Below are positions 14,250 through 22,831 of a DNA stretch of 39,413 nt, one piece after another. Each line of letters opens with the position of its first letter. The stretch's first letter is position 1. Source of the stretch: Halomonas urmiana. GTDB taxonomy: Bacteria; Pseudomonadota; Gammaproteobacteria; Pseudomonadales; Halomonadaceae. Location: positions 1-39,413 of the forward strand of contig NZ_VBUI01000030.1 in NCBI RefSeq assembly GCF_005780185.1. Direction: 5' to 3'. The position numbers were made by a program, and so were the translations under genes. The notes beneath the pieces were generated by a model. The model saw only the letters and a program-made list of their open reading frames with translations. It was not told where the DNA came from and did not search any database.

Positions 14250-15371
14250 AAAGAGCAACACGATGCGCTGAAGATCGGCTTCACCCGCGACCGGGCGCTG
14301 ATCGAGCGCTTCCTGGCCGAGGTGGAGAAACGCCTGGTGCCGCTGGACTACCGGCAGTGGCACACCGTGTTCGACGACGCGCACCACCGGGTGCGCGTCA
14401 AGCTGCAGCGCGCCGGGCATATCCTCGGCTCGGCCTATGTCGAGGTCGATACGCGCGACCACGCCACCGGCGAGGCCCACCGCACCGTGTTCTCCGGCGA
14501 CCTGGGCGCGCCCCATGCGCCGCTGCTGCCGGCGCCCCGGTCCCCGTATCGTGCCGACACCCTGGTGATCGAGAGCACCTATGGCGATCGCACCCACGAG
14601 GATCGCCTCGCCCGTCGCCAGCGCCTCAAGGGCGCCATCGACCGGGCGCTGGAGAACGCCGGCAGCGTGGTGATTCCCGCCTTCAGCATCGGCCGCACCC
14701 AGGAGCTGCTCTACGAGCTCGAGGGCCTGATCCATGGCGCCACCGACCCGCGCTGGCGCGAACTCGAGATCATCGTCGACTCGCCGTTGGCCGCGCGCTT
14801 TACCAAGGTCTACCGCGAGCTTAGGCCCTGGTGGGACGCCGAGGCGCATCGGCGCCTGCGCGGTGGCCGCCACCCACTGAGCTTCGAGAATCTCTATACC
14901 GTGGAGAGCCACGCCGAGCACGAGCAGACGGTGGACTACCTGGCGCGCACTCACCGCCCGGCGGTGGTGATCGCCGCCAGCGGCATGGTCACCGGCGGGC
15001 GAGTGGTCAACTACCTCAAGCGCATGCTGGATGACCCACGCCACGCCGTGGTGTTCATCGGCTACCAGGGCGCCGGCACCCCGGGCCGCGACATTCAGCG
15101 CCACGGGCCGAGTGGCGGCTGGGTGGACCTCGACGGCGAGCGCATCGATATTCGCGCCCATATCGAGACCGTCAGCGGCTATTCCGCCCATGCCGACCAG
15201 CAGAACCTGCTCGCCTTCATCCGCCGCATGCACCACCCGCCGGGCCACATCCGCCTGGTGCATGGCGAACGCGATGCCCAGCTCGCCCTCAAGGCGAGGA
15301 TCGAGCAGTGGGCGAGGGAAGCAGGCAGGCGGGTCGAGGTGACCCTGGGGGCGGATCACCAGGTGGACTGA
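14250..15371 (+). pseudogene. 5'-truncated metallo-beta-lactamase/beta-CASP family hydrolase
   Basis: The reading frame matches an MBL-fold/beta-CASP protein of the type often annotated as RNA-processing exonuclease. It keeps GHILGSAYVEV, TVFSGDLG, VIESTYGDR, the beta-CASP block VVIPAFSIGRTQE, IVDSPLA, IAASGMVTGGR and SGYSAHADQ. The first ~100-120 residues are missing, including the HxHxDH zinc motif needed for catalysis. Homology begins near ALKIGFTRDR (about 14265); the sequence upstream in the same frame is low-complexity and unrelated. A loose frame open from 14115 gives no domain. It is probably a decayed remnant, although the remaining ~370 codons are undisturbed, so the truncation may be recent. 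Confidence 0.75.
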
Positions 15372-15574
15372 GGGGAGGGCTCCGGCTCGGCGCCGAGGCG
15401 GCCCAGCCGGGCCTGCCGCTCGCAGTTGGCGCAGGTGACCATGGCCAGGTCGCTGTCGAGCGTCTCGAGCGTGAACTCCTGCCAGTCATTGGCCTGGGCG
15501 ATCTCGATGGTGCCGCAGGTGCAGGACAGGATGCGCCGGCCCTGAGGGTCGACATCGAGCGTGATGGGTCTCAT
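15356..15574 (-). CDS. Small Cys-pair protein (possible zinc-binding), unknown function
   Basis: This 72-residue protein has a CTC motif near residue 20 (ILSCTCGTIEI) and a CxxC motif near residue 50 (VTCANCERQ), which could jointly bind zinc or a metal centre. ATG 15574 has AGGAGG about 8 bases upstream, a strong ribosome site that supports a real gene. Its 3' end overlaps the end of the convergent beta-CASP pseudogene by 16 bases. I do not recognise a named family. Composition is normal for the backbone. Confidence 0.65.
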   Translation of the reverse strand: MRPITLDVDPQGRRILSCTCGTIEIAQANDWQEFTLETLDSDLAMVTCANCERQARLGRLGAEPEPSPQSTW

Positions 15575-16196
15575 GGGCAATCCCTCCTTGGATTCACCCG
15601 ATGGTACGCCATCGCCCCGTCCGTCTTCGTACGAGAACGCGGCCGCTGCGTGTAGGCGATCTCGTCGGTGGCTTGCCCTTTGGGAGTCAGGCCCCGCGGG
15701 GCATTAGGCGCTGTCCCAGACAATTGAAGTGGGGGGGGCAGGTGCTGCTCGGGCGTGGCGTAGGAGAGCGGCTGGCCCTCTATTGTTTCGACTCGCCCGC
15801 CGGCCTGGGCGGCGCCGGTGTCCTTGGCGATGGTGTGTGCCTGATGCAGCAGGTCGGGCGTTTGCACTGGCATGTGATGATCCATATCGGTGAATTCCGG
15901 TACATCTAGCCGGGATGGGATGTTGGGAGCCGTCGGTTCGACGCTTCGACTCGCTCGGCGAGGGATCCCGTGGGTGTGCCGTTGTGGGCACCACGAGCGG
16001 CCTGTATCCTCCACAAGCCAAGTCGCCTTAGCCTCTGGCTATAGTTCTCGGCGCTCTATCGGCGCGCAACGTGGAGCGGTCCGGCGCAGTTGCGTAGAAT
16101 GGCGCGATCACCGACGGATGTCGTCACGGGGGCAGGGCTACCCGGCGATATCCCTGTTTCTAAAGGGCATGGGACTGCGCCCGGGACAAATCTCAG
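15575..16196. other. Gene-poor leader region before the polysaccharide locus
   Basis: I see no gene I can support in this ~620 bp. A minus-strand open frame of 147 codons (ending at 15571) has no recognisable domain or good ribosome site. A TAGAAT box (16095-16100) without a good -35, or TATAGT at 16040-16045, may belong to the promoter for the downstream locus. A GGGGGG run lies near 15731. Confidence 0.4.
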
Positions 16197-16208
16197 GGCG
16201 GTAGCGTG
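16197..16208 (+). promoter_or_regulatory. RfaH ops element (JUMPstart core)
   Basis: GGCGGTAGCGTG is an exact match to the ops element that recruits the antitermination factor RfaH to paused RNA polymerase. It lies 127 bp upstream of wecB on the coding strand, the expected place in a long surface polysaccharide operon. This implies RfaH-dependent read-through of the operon. Confidence 0.85.
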
Positions 16209-16335
16209 CCTGAGACCTGAAGCCCGCTCTCACAATTTCATGCGCGGCATCATCGGCGCCGACCTCGTTGCGTGCATCACTCGAAAGTCCCTCGCATGAC
16301 AGTGCCTTTCCTAACCAAGACACCCTCCGCCTACT

Positions 16336-17466
16336 ATGCCTATCAAGACCCTTTGCGTGTTTGGCACGCGTCCCGAAGCCATCAAGATGGCGCCTCTTGC
16401 CCTGTCCCTCGCTGCCGATGACCGCTTCGATGCGCAGGTGTGCGTGACCGGTCAGCACCGTGAGATGCTGGATCAGGTATTGGATCTGTTCGAATTGACG
16501 CCCGATCATGACCTCAACGTCATGAAGCCGGGACAGGACCTAACCGACGTCACCACGTCGATCCTGCAAGGCATGAAGGGCGTGCTGGCCGAGGTCAAGC
16601 CGGATATCGTGCTGGTGCATGGCGACACGGCGACCACCTTTGCCACCACCCTGGCCGCCTATTACCAGCAGATCCCGGTGGGGCACGTGGAGGCCGGCCT
16701 GCGCACGGGCAACATCTACTCCCCCTGGCCGGAAGAGGCCAACCGCAAATTGACCGGTGCCTTGGCAGAGTTGCACTTCGCACCGACCAAGCGCTCAAGC
16801 CAGAACCTGCTGGAAGAAGGAGTGGCGCCCAACAAGGTGCATGTTACCGGCAACACCGTGATAGATGCGCTGCTGGACGTTGTGGCCAAGCTTGAGAGCA
16901 ACTCAGAGCTGCAGGCCCAGTTTGTTGAACAGTTCGACTTCCTGGATGCCAACCGCAAACTGATCCTGGTGACGGGACATCGTCGCGAGAGCTTTGGCGG
17001 CGGCTTCGAGCGGATCTGTCAGGCGCTTAGAGATACCGCCACTGCGCATCCTGACGCTCAGATCGTTTACCCGGTGCACCTGAACCCCAATGTCCTTGAG
17101 CCGGTCAAGCGGCTGCTCTCAGACATCGACAACGTGCACCTGATCGAGCCGCTGGACTATCTGCCGTTCGTCTATCTGATGAACCGGGCCCACCTGATCC
17201 TTACCGATTCTGGCGGCATTCAGGAAGAGGCGCCGTCCCTGGGCAAGCCCGTGCTGGTAATGCGTGATACCACGGAGCGCCCCGAGGCCGTGGACGCCGG
17301 CACCGTCAAGCTGGTGGGGACGGACGTGGCGCGCATCGTCGGTGAGTTGCACAGCCTGCTGACCGATAGCACTGCCTACGAGGCGATGAGCTATGCCCAC
17401 AACCCCTATGGGGACGGCAAGGCTTGCAGTCGCATTCTCGAGACCTTGGTGAGCACCTTCTCATAA
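16336..17466 (+). CDS. wecB: UDP-N-acetylglucosamine 2-epimerase (non-hydrolysing)
   Basis: This 376-residue cytoplasmic enzyme interconverts UDP-GlcNAc and UDP-ManNAc, feeding the WecC-type dehydrogenase encoded next. The family blocks are all present: [13 protein letters not shown] (10-22), [56 protein letters not shown] (catalytic His region) and [19 protein letters not shown]. Length is normal. ATG 16336 fits the family start, although the ribosome site is weak. It is the first gene after the ops element and 72 bp before wecC. GC content matches the backbone. Confidence 0.97.
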   Translation: MPIKTLCVFGTRPEAIKMAPLALSLAADDRFDAQVCVTGQHREMLDQVLDLFELTPDHDLNVMKPGQDLTDVTTSILQGMKGVLAEVKPDIVLVHGDTATTFATTLAAYYQQIPVGHVEAGLRTGNIYSPWPEEANRKLTGALAELHFAPTKRSSQNLLEEGVAPNKVHVTGNTVIDALLDVVAKLESNSELQAQFVEQFDFLDANRKLILVTGHRRESFGGGFERICQALRDTATAHPDAQIVYPVHLNPNVLEPVKRLLSDIDNVHLIEPLDYLPFVYLMNRAHLILTDSGGIQEEAPSLGKPVLVMRDTTERPEAVDAGTVKLVGTDVARIVGELHSLLTDSTAYEAMSYAHNPYGDGKACSRILETLVSTFS

Positions 17467-17538
17467 GCTCCAACTGTTCACGCCAGGCACTGCAACAGCT
17501 GCGACCCACTTGAATTCAACCTGTATCTGGACGGATCC

Positions 17539-18813
17539 ATGAACTTCGACACTATTTCCGTTATCGGCCTCGGTTACATCGGCTTGCCAACTGCCGCCGT
17601 CATCGCCTCTCGTCGTAAGCAGGTTATCGGCGTGGATATCAATCAGCATGCGGTGGACACCATCAATGACGGTGACATCCATATCGTCGAGCCGGAGCTG
17701 GATATCGTGGTGCATGCTGCCGTGAAGGAAGGCTACCTGCGCGCGGCCACCAGCCCCGAGCCGGCGGATGCTTTCCTGATTGCCGTTCCCACCCCGTTCA
17801 AGGCAGAGAACGGCAATGACCATGTACCGGACCTTACCTATATCGAGTCGGCAAGCAAGGCTGTTGCCCAGGTGCTGAAGGCGGGTGATCTGGTGATCCT
17901 GGAGTCCACCTCTCCGGTGGGTGCCACCGAACAGATGGCGGCCTGGATGGCCGAAGCGCGGCCCGATCTCACCTTCCCGCAGACCCATGGGGAAGCGTCG
18001 GATATCCGTATCGCCCATTGCCCCGAGCGCGTACTGCCCGGCCACGTGGTGCGTGAGCTGGTGGAGAACGACCGGGTGATCGGTGGCATGACTGCCAAGT
18101 GCTCTGCGGCGGCTACGGCGCTCTACCAGATCTTCGTGGAAGGGGAGTGCATCACCACCACGGCGCGTACCGCCGAGATGGCCAAGCTCACCGAGAACAG
18201 CTTTCGCGACGTGAACATTGCCTTCGCCAACGAGCTCTCCATCATCTGCGACAAGATCGATATCAGCGTGTGGGAGCTTATCCGCCTGGCCAATCGTCAT
18301 CCGCGGGTCAACATCCTGCAGCCCGGCCCCGGTGTGGGCGGCCACTGTATCGCCGTGGATCCTTGGTTTATCGTCAGCGAGACGCCGGATGAGGCCCGCC
18401 TGATCCGAACTGCGCGGGAGGTCAACGATGGCAAGCCCCAGTGGGTGGTCGACAAGGTCAACGAGGCCGTGGGCAAGTACCTGAGTGCCAATCCGGACAA
18501 GACCGCCAGGGACGTGACCATCGCCTGCTTCGGGTTGGCCTTCAAGCCGGATATCGATGACCTGCGTGAGAGCCCGGCGTTGAAGATCGCTCAAAGTGTA
18601 GTCACAAATCATCCAGGAGAAGTTGTTGTAGTAGAACCCAATATTCAAGAACTTCCCATTGAAAAACTCAGTGGAGCGTTGTTGCTAGATCAGCAGGAAG
18701 CATTTGTTCGAAGTGATGTTGTAGTTCTCCTAGTGAACCACAAGGCATTTAAGGAAGCTTTTTCTGAAGTTGAGTTTGACGGGTTTATCGTTGACGCAGT
18801 AGACGGTAGATGA
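17539..18813 (+). CDS. wecC: UDP-N-acetyl-D-mannosamine dehydrogenase
   Basis: This 424-residue enzyme oxidises UDP-ManNAc to UDP-ManNAcA with NAD. The N-terminal Rossmann motif VIGLGYIGLPTAAVIA, then ESTSPVGATEQM, AHCPERVLPG, AKLTENSFRDVNIAFANE and the catalytic Cys block PGPGVGGHCIAVDPW are all present, and the C-terminal UDP-binding domain is complete. The gene is mosaic: up to about 18,595 it has GC-rich backbone codon use, while the last ~70 codons turn abruptly AT-rich and match the style of the genes that follow. This suggests a recombination point within the gene. The protein itself shows no damage. Confidence 0.96.
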   Translation: MNFDTISVIGLGYIGLPTAAVIASRRKQVIGVDINQHAVDTINDGDIHIVEPELDIVVHAAVKEGYLRAATSPEPADAFLIAVPTPFKAENGNDHVPDLTYIESASKAVAQVLKAGDLVILESTSPVGATEQMAAWMAEARPDLTFPQTHGEASDIRIAHCPERVLPGHVVRELVENDRVIGGMTAKCSAAATALYQIFVEGECITTTARTAEMAKLTENSFRDVNIAFANELSIICDKIDISVWELIRLANRHPRVNILQPGPGVGGHCIAVDPWFIVSETPDEARLIRTAREVNDGKPQWVVDKVNEAVGKYLSANPDKTARDVTIACFGLAFKPDIDDLRESPALKIAQSVVTNHPGEVVVVEPNIQELPIEKLSGALLLDQQEAFVRSDVVVLLVNHKAFKEAFSEVEFDGFIVDAVDGR

Positions 18814-18927
18814 AAGTCAAGAAAAGCCAAGTTGTAAGTTAGGGCAGTCAGTTTTGACGATATTGATTCTTTTTTTGTTAGTGTTGCCCGCAATTGGCTG
18901 AGGCTTTTAATCTGAACAGGGGGCGCT

Positions 18928-21642
18928 ATGGAGAAGTCAATTAAAAAGTTTAAGAAATTTGCGAGAAGGGAAATCTCTTCAGTTTCCGTAAGGTTCGATC
19001 GTGCTTTAGGTAGGTCCATAGTAAAATCGTCAAGAAGGCCTCAGGAGCTGGGCGCTGCTTGTTTGACACCGAACAAAATCCTATCATATTACTTTACTAA
19101 CGTTAAGTCTGGTAGGTATGTTCTAAAAATTGAACACGATGATTCTTATGTTTATGAAAGGAAAGAATCCTTAGTTGCGGAGATAAAAGTCTCCAATAAT
19201 AAGATTACAGAATTTTATGCGAGAAAGATGGGGTTATTACTTTCCGATAATAATTGTGCATTCTCATATCTTGGTGAAGGGAAGAAAGACGGGTCGAGGA
19301 TTGTTCAAGAAGTCACATTCACCGTACCACATGATCAAAGATGGGTAAAAATTCAACTTTCTTCACCCTATGATCGAGTTGTCAACATCAATGGGATTTT
19401 ATTTCGAGAGGATGTAGATACTGAAGGCCTGAAAAGCTGGGCAGCGCGAGAGGCTATTAGCCTCATAGGTCGAAACGCTGAGCTTCCTGAAGCTGCTTTC
19501 ATATTGTATGCTGACATTGATATGAACGTAGTCGATGGGTCATCAATATGGCTATCGTCAATGGCGTCGATTCTATGTGGTCTAGGTAAGTGTATTATCA
19601 TTTCAAAAGAAAGCATAATTAATGACATAGTGATGTCTAATGTGGAATACCGCCATAATCTGATTGTGGTGTCCCCTGACGAATTGGAAAATAGGGGAGG
19701 AAACCTAAGTGTCGAGGCTGCGATTGAGCTGATTAGAGCACTTGATGCTAACCTGCCATCCATTAGGAATGTTGTGGTCAGAGGTTTGTATGCGGCCACC
19801 AGACTTCATGACACTCGGCAGTTTAAGTATAGGTCATTAGTTTACTTAACAGACTTCTACAGCATAGTTGATGGTAGCGCCTATGTTTCAGAGGTCCAGG
19901 AAAAGTCTGTCAATGTCTGCGTGGCTCAAGCAGGAGCACTGCTTGTACAGACATCAAAGATTAAAGAGAAAATTGAAGAAATATCTCACAGTAAGTTTGC
20001 ATATTTAGATACCCCGCCAACAGTTCCTGACGGCTTGCCGGTTGTTTCAGAAAAACAGATTCAAGATCAATCTGTAATAAAAATAGGTTATGCCGGAAAG
20101 ATCAACCCTGATTGGGGCGTAGAAGAGCTTCTGGATTGGGGTAAATACTTAAAAAGTAAGGGAAAGGCTGTAGAAATTCATATTGTTGCCAACAAAATTT
20201 CAAATGGTGGCATAGACGGCATTGAGATAGATTTTTCTGAAAAAATTCATGCGAAGTTTTCAGAGCCTAATATTTATCACTATGCTGACTACAACCGAGA
20301 GCAAGCGATACGTATGATGTCGAGCATGGATTTTGTATGGTGCTGGCGCCCCCCGAAGCTAGAGGAGAGTACACTTGAGCTTTCAACAAAGCTGATTGAG
20401 ATGTGTGCCATTGGTGCGAAAAGCATATGTTATCCGAGTGACATCAACAGATCGTTGTTGGGCGAAAGTTATCCGTTTTATGCGCGAGATAAAAAAGAAC
20501 TGTCTTCCTTGATCAATGAAGACTGGAAAGGGCTGCCGCAAAGTATAAGAGAAAAAGTCAATAGCGAACATTCCATATCGATTGTCCGAGAAAGGTTGTC
20601 GGAATTAATAACACCATCTATTAATCAAGTTTCTCCTCAAAAAGTCTGTGTTTCGGGGCATGACTACAAGTTTATTGATCCATTTTTGTCCTATTTAAAG
20701 AAGAATGGGCATCATGTGGTCAGGGATGAATGGGAATGGGGGAGTGAAAAAAATCTTGCCCTTACCAAAAGCTATCAAGAATGGGCTGATATAATCTTTT
20801 GTGAGTGGGGCTTGGCAAATGCTGTATGGCACTCTAATAATCCTATTCTAGGAAAAAAACTTTATATTCGCGTCCATTTGCAAGAGGTTAATGAAAGAGC
20901 GAGGAAGTTTGGCCACAAGATTGATATAAATAATGTGGATAAAGTCATCTTTGTCTCGGACCAGGTAAAGGAAAGGGCCAAAGAGCTCTTTGGTTGGCCT
21001 GATGAGAAACTGACGACTATTCCTAACTTTGTTCTCTCAGATGAGTACTTGTTGAAAGAGGCATATGATAGCCAAAGCATTAACCTTGGGATGGTAGGGA
21101 TTATTCCGCAAAGGAAGCGGTTCGATAGAGCAGTTGATACACTGTATGAATTAAAAAAGAAAGGCTACAACGCGAACCTTTATATCAAAGGTCCTCGTCC
21201 GGAAGAGCTTGATTTCATGAAGGCCGAGAGTAGAAAGCCTGAGCTTGATTATTACAGAGAGCAGTATAAGCGGATTGATGAGGATCCCTTGTTAGCCGGT
21301 AGTGTAATATTCGAACCTTGGGGTAATGATGTTGCCGCATGGTATAAGAAGATAGACCATATACTTTCTCCAAGTGATTTTGAATCGTTTCATTATGCCC
21401 TCGCAGATGGGGTGCTTTCTGGGTGTAACCCCATTGTATGGTCTTGGGATGAGGCGGAATTCTTGTATACCAGCGATTGGATCGTGAAGGGAGCATCTGA
21501 TGCGGCTGATCGGATAGTTGATTATGTTAACTTAACAGTAAGTGATAAAAGGAAAAGAATGGAATCAAATAGAGAATTGGTCGCAAACAAGTATGGGTAC
21601 AAGATTGTGTTTGATCGACTGTCATCTGAAATTGGGGTTTAA
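18928..21642 (+). CDS. Large protein with two tandem GT4-like glycosyltransferase domains
   Basis: This 904-residue protein appears to carry two GT-B glycosyltransferase units. Residues ~40-160 are beta-rich (VFTVPHDQRWVKIQLSS region) and may be a carbohydrate-binding-like module. Residues ~185-565 form a first GT-B domain with IKIGYAGKINPDWGVEELL starting the C-half. Residues ~571-904 form a second, with LGMVGIIPQRKRFDRAVD, YIKGPRPEEL, IFEPWGNDVAAWYKKIDHIL and SDFESFHYALADGVLSG, in which Asp replaces the second Glu of the EX7E motif. ATG 18928 has AGGGGG upstream. DNA is strongly AT-rich compared with the backbone. It probably adds one or two sugars to the repeat unit; donor and linkage cannot be read. 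Confidence 0.82.
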   Translation: MEKSIKKFKKFARREISSVSVRFDRALGRSIVKSSRRPQELGAACLTPNKILSYYFTNVKSGRYVLKIEHDDSYVYERKESLVAEIKVSNNKITEFYARKMGLLLSDNNCAFSYLGEGKKDGSRIVQEVTFTVPHDQRWVKIQLSSPYDRVVNINGILFREDVDTEGLKSWAAREAISLIGRNAELPEAAFILYADIDMNVVDGSSIWLSSMASILCGLGKCIIISKESIINDIVMSNVEYRHNLIVVSPDELENRGGNLSVEAAIELIRALDANLPSIRNVVVRGLYAATRLHDTRQFKYRSLVYLTDFYSIVDGSAYVSEVQEKSVNVCVAQAGALLVQTSKIKEKIEEISHSKFAYLDTPPTVPDGLPVVSEKQIQDQSVIKIGYAGKINPDWGVEELLDWGKYLKSKGKAVEIHIVANKISNGGIDGIEIDFSEKIHAKFSEPNIYHYADYNREQAIRMMSSMDFVWCWRPPKLEESTLELSTKLIEMCAIGAKSICYPSDINRSLLGESYPFYARDKKELSSLINEDWKGLPQSIREKVNSEHSISIVRERLSELITPSINQVSPQKVCVSGHDYKFIDPFLSYLKKNGHHVVRDEWEWGSEKNLALTKSYQEWADIIFCEWGLANAVWHSNNPILGKKLYIRVHLQEVNERARKFGHKIDINNVDKVIFVSDQVKERAKELFGWPDEKLTTIPNFVLSDEYLLKEAYDSQSINLGMVGIIPQRKRFDRAVDTLYELKKKGYNANLYIKGPRPEELDFMKAESRKPELDYYREQYKRIDEDPLLAGSVIFEPWGNDVAAWYKKIDHILSPSDFESFHYALADGVLSGCNPIVWSWDEAEFLYTSDWIVKGASDAADRIVDYVNLTVSDKRKRMESNRELVANKYGYKIVFDRLSSEIGV

Positions 21643-21755
21643 TAAAGAATTGACTCTCAATAGGTGAATTCTCACCGAATGCTGAATCCGTTGATTGATA
21701 CATCCACCTATATCCAACTATCTTTAATATTTGGGCATCATGTTTGGAGTTTGGC

Positions 21756-22475
21756 ATGAATATTCATGAGGTAGAAAAAAGGAAGAGGTCTGGTGACTTC
21801 CAGAATAATACCAATATATCGTTGGTAAACAAGTATGTGTATTTTGCAGTTGACAAGGCTGCTAACAGCACCGTCAAGCATTGCTTGTTTGAAATAGAGT
21901 ATCGTCCAGTTAATAAAACCATCTTGGATATTTATGATCCAAGGGCTTCTCCTCTCTTGTCACCTTACCAGATTCCTCAAGATTATTTCAGCAGTATTAT
22001 GTCTGGGAAGGACTTTTATAAGTTTTCATTTGTTAGGAATCCTTATTCAAGACTCCTTTCTTGTTATTTGGATCGCATACAGACGCGTACTAGTCGGCCA
22101 AGTCGTGAGTTCAGGAAAGCGCTTGGTCGAGAAACTTTTACTTTCTCGGATTTTGTTACCCTGGTTTGTTCTCAGGCATCAAAAGCTCAGAATAGCCATT
22201 GGCGAGAACAGTCCGATGACATTTTGTTTGATCTGGTTGATTTTGATCATATCGCGAAGTTTGAGAACCTGTGGGATGAAATGGAGTTTCTGAGCAAAAA
22301 AATCTTTGGCGATGTTCGTGAGGAAATGGTTAATAAATCCGTCAACTCATCACCTAAACAGACTGGGTCTGATTCTAAACTGTTGGAGTACTATGATCAG
22401 TACTTGCTGGACATGGTCTATGATCGATACAGTAAGGATTTTGAAAACTTCGGCTATGAAAAAGTAGTGATCTAG
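21756..22475 (+). CDS. Sulfotransferase family 2-like carbohydrate sulfotransferase
   Basis: This 239-residue protein resembles carbohydrate sulfotransferases (Sulfotransfer_2 type), which move sulfate from PAPS to sugar hydroxyls. YVYFAVDKAANSTVKHCL (about residues 27-44) fits the 5'-phosphosulfate loop and FSFVRNPYSRLLSCYL (about 90-105) fits the 3'-phosphate motif RxPxxRxxSxY. No signal or membrane helix is present. ATG 21756 has GGAG six bases upstream; an in-frame TTG at 21744 is less likely. It sits in the AT-rich island, so the locus probably makes a sulfated polysaccharide. PAPS synthesis genes are not in the window. Confidence 0.85.
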   Translation: MNIHEVEKRKRSGDFQNNTNISLVNKYVYFAVDKAANSTVKHCLFEIEYRPVNKTILDIYDPRASPLLSPYQIPQDYFSSIMSGKDFYKFSFVRNPYSRLLSCYLDRIQTRTSRPSREFRKALGRETFTFSDFVTLVCSQASKAQNSHWREQSDDILFDLVDFDHIAKFENLWDEMEFLSKKIFGDVREEMVNKSVNSSPKQTGSDSKLLEYYDQYLLDMVYDRYSKDFENFGYEKVVI

Positions 22476-22831
22476 TGGTTTTCTGATGAGTTCAAGGCTG
22501 TAAGTTTTGAGGGTCGAGTGTTATAAAGTTGTGTTGGTAAATCCTGTTTGAATATATTTTCTCATTAATGTTGTTGACATGCATTGGTGTGGTTGCCAAA
22601 GGAAGTTGGGGTTGCTGATGCTACCCCATTATTTTGAGTGTTTTTTCTCTTTTTGAGTTTTAGGTGCTGGTTGTTATTAGTCAGTGATGACTAGCCATCT
22701 TGGCTTTTCAAAATTTTTTGTTAACGAGCTTGCTATTGTCATCTTATAAGCGATGCTTTGAGAAGTCTGGTTTTAATTGGTTGACGTTCTTAGGTTAAGA
22801 AAGCAGTAGTGATCTCTAGGTTGCGGCAGGT
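22476..22831. other. AT-rich intergenic stretch, no gene seen
   Basis: These 356 bp have no supported reading frame, RNA gene or clear terminator. The sequence is T-rich, in keeping with the surrounding AT-rich island. It may hold a decayed gene or a secondary promoter for the downstream membrane protein; I cannot tell. Confidence 0.5.

Noticed and set aside
14205..15359. 384-codon minus-strand open frame
   Set aside because: It is antisense to the beta-CASP pseudogene, which has recognisable domains.
15571..16014. 147-codon minus-strand open frame
   Set aside because: No family, no good ribosome site, and mixed low-complexity sequence; I list the region as gene-poor instead.
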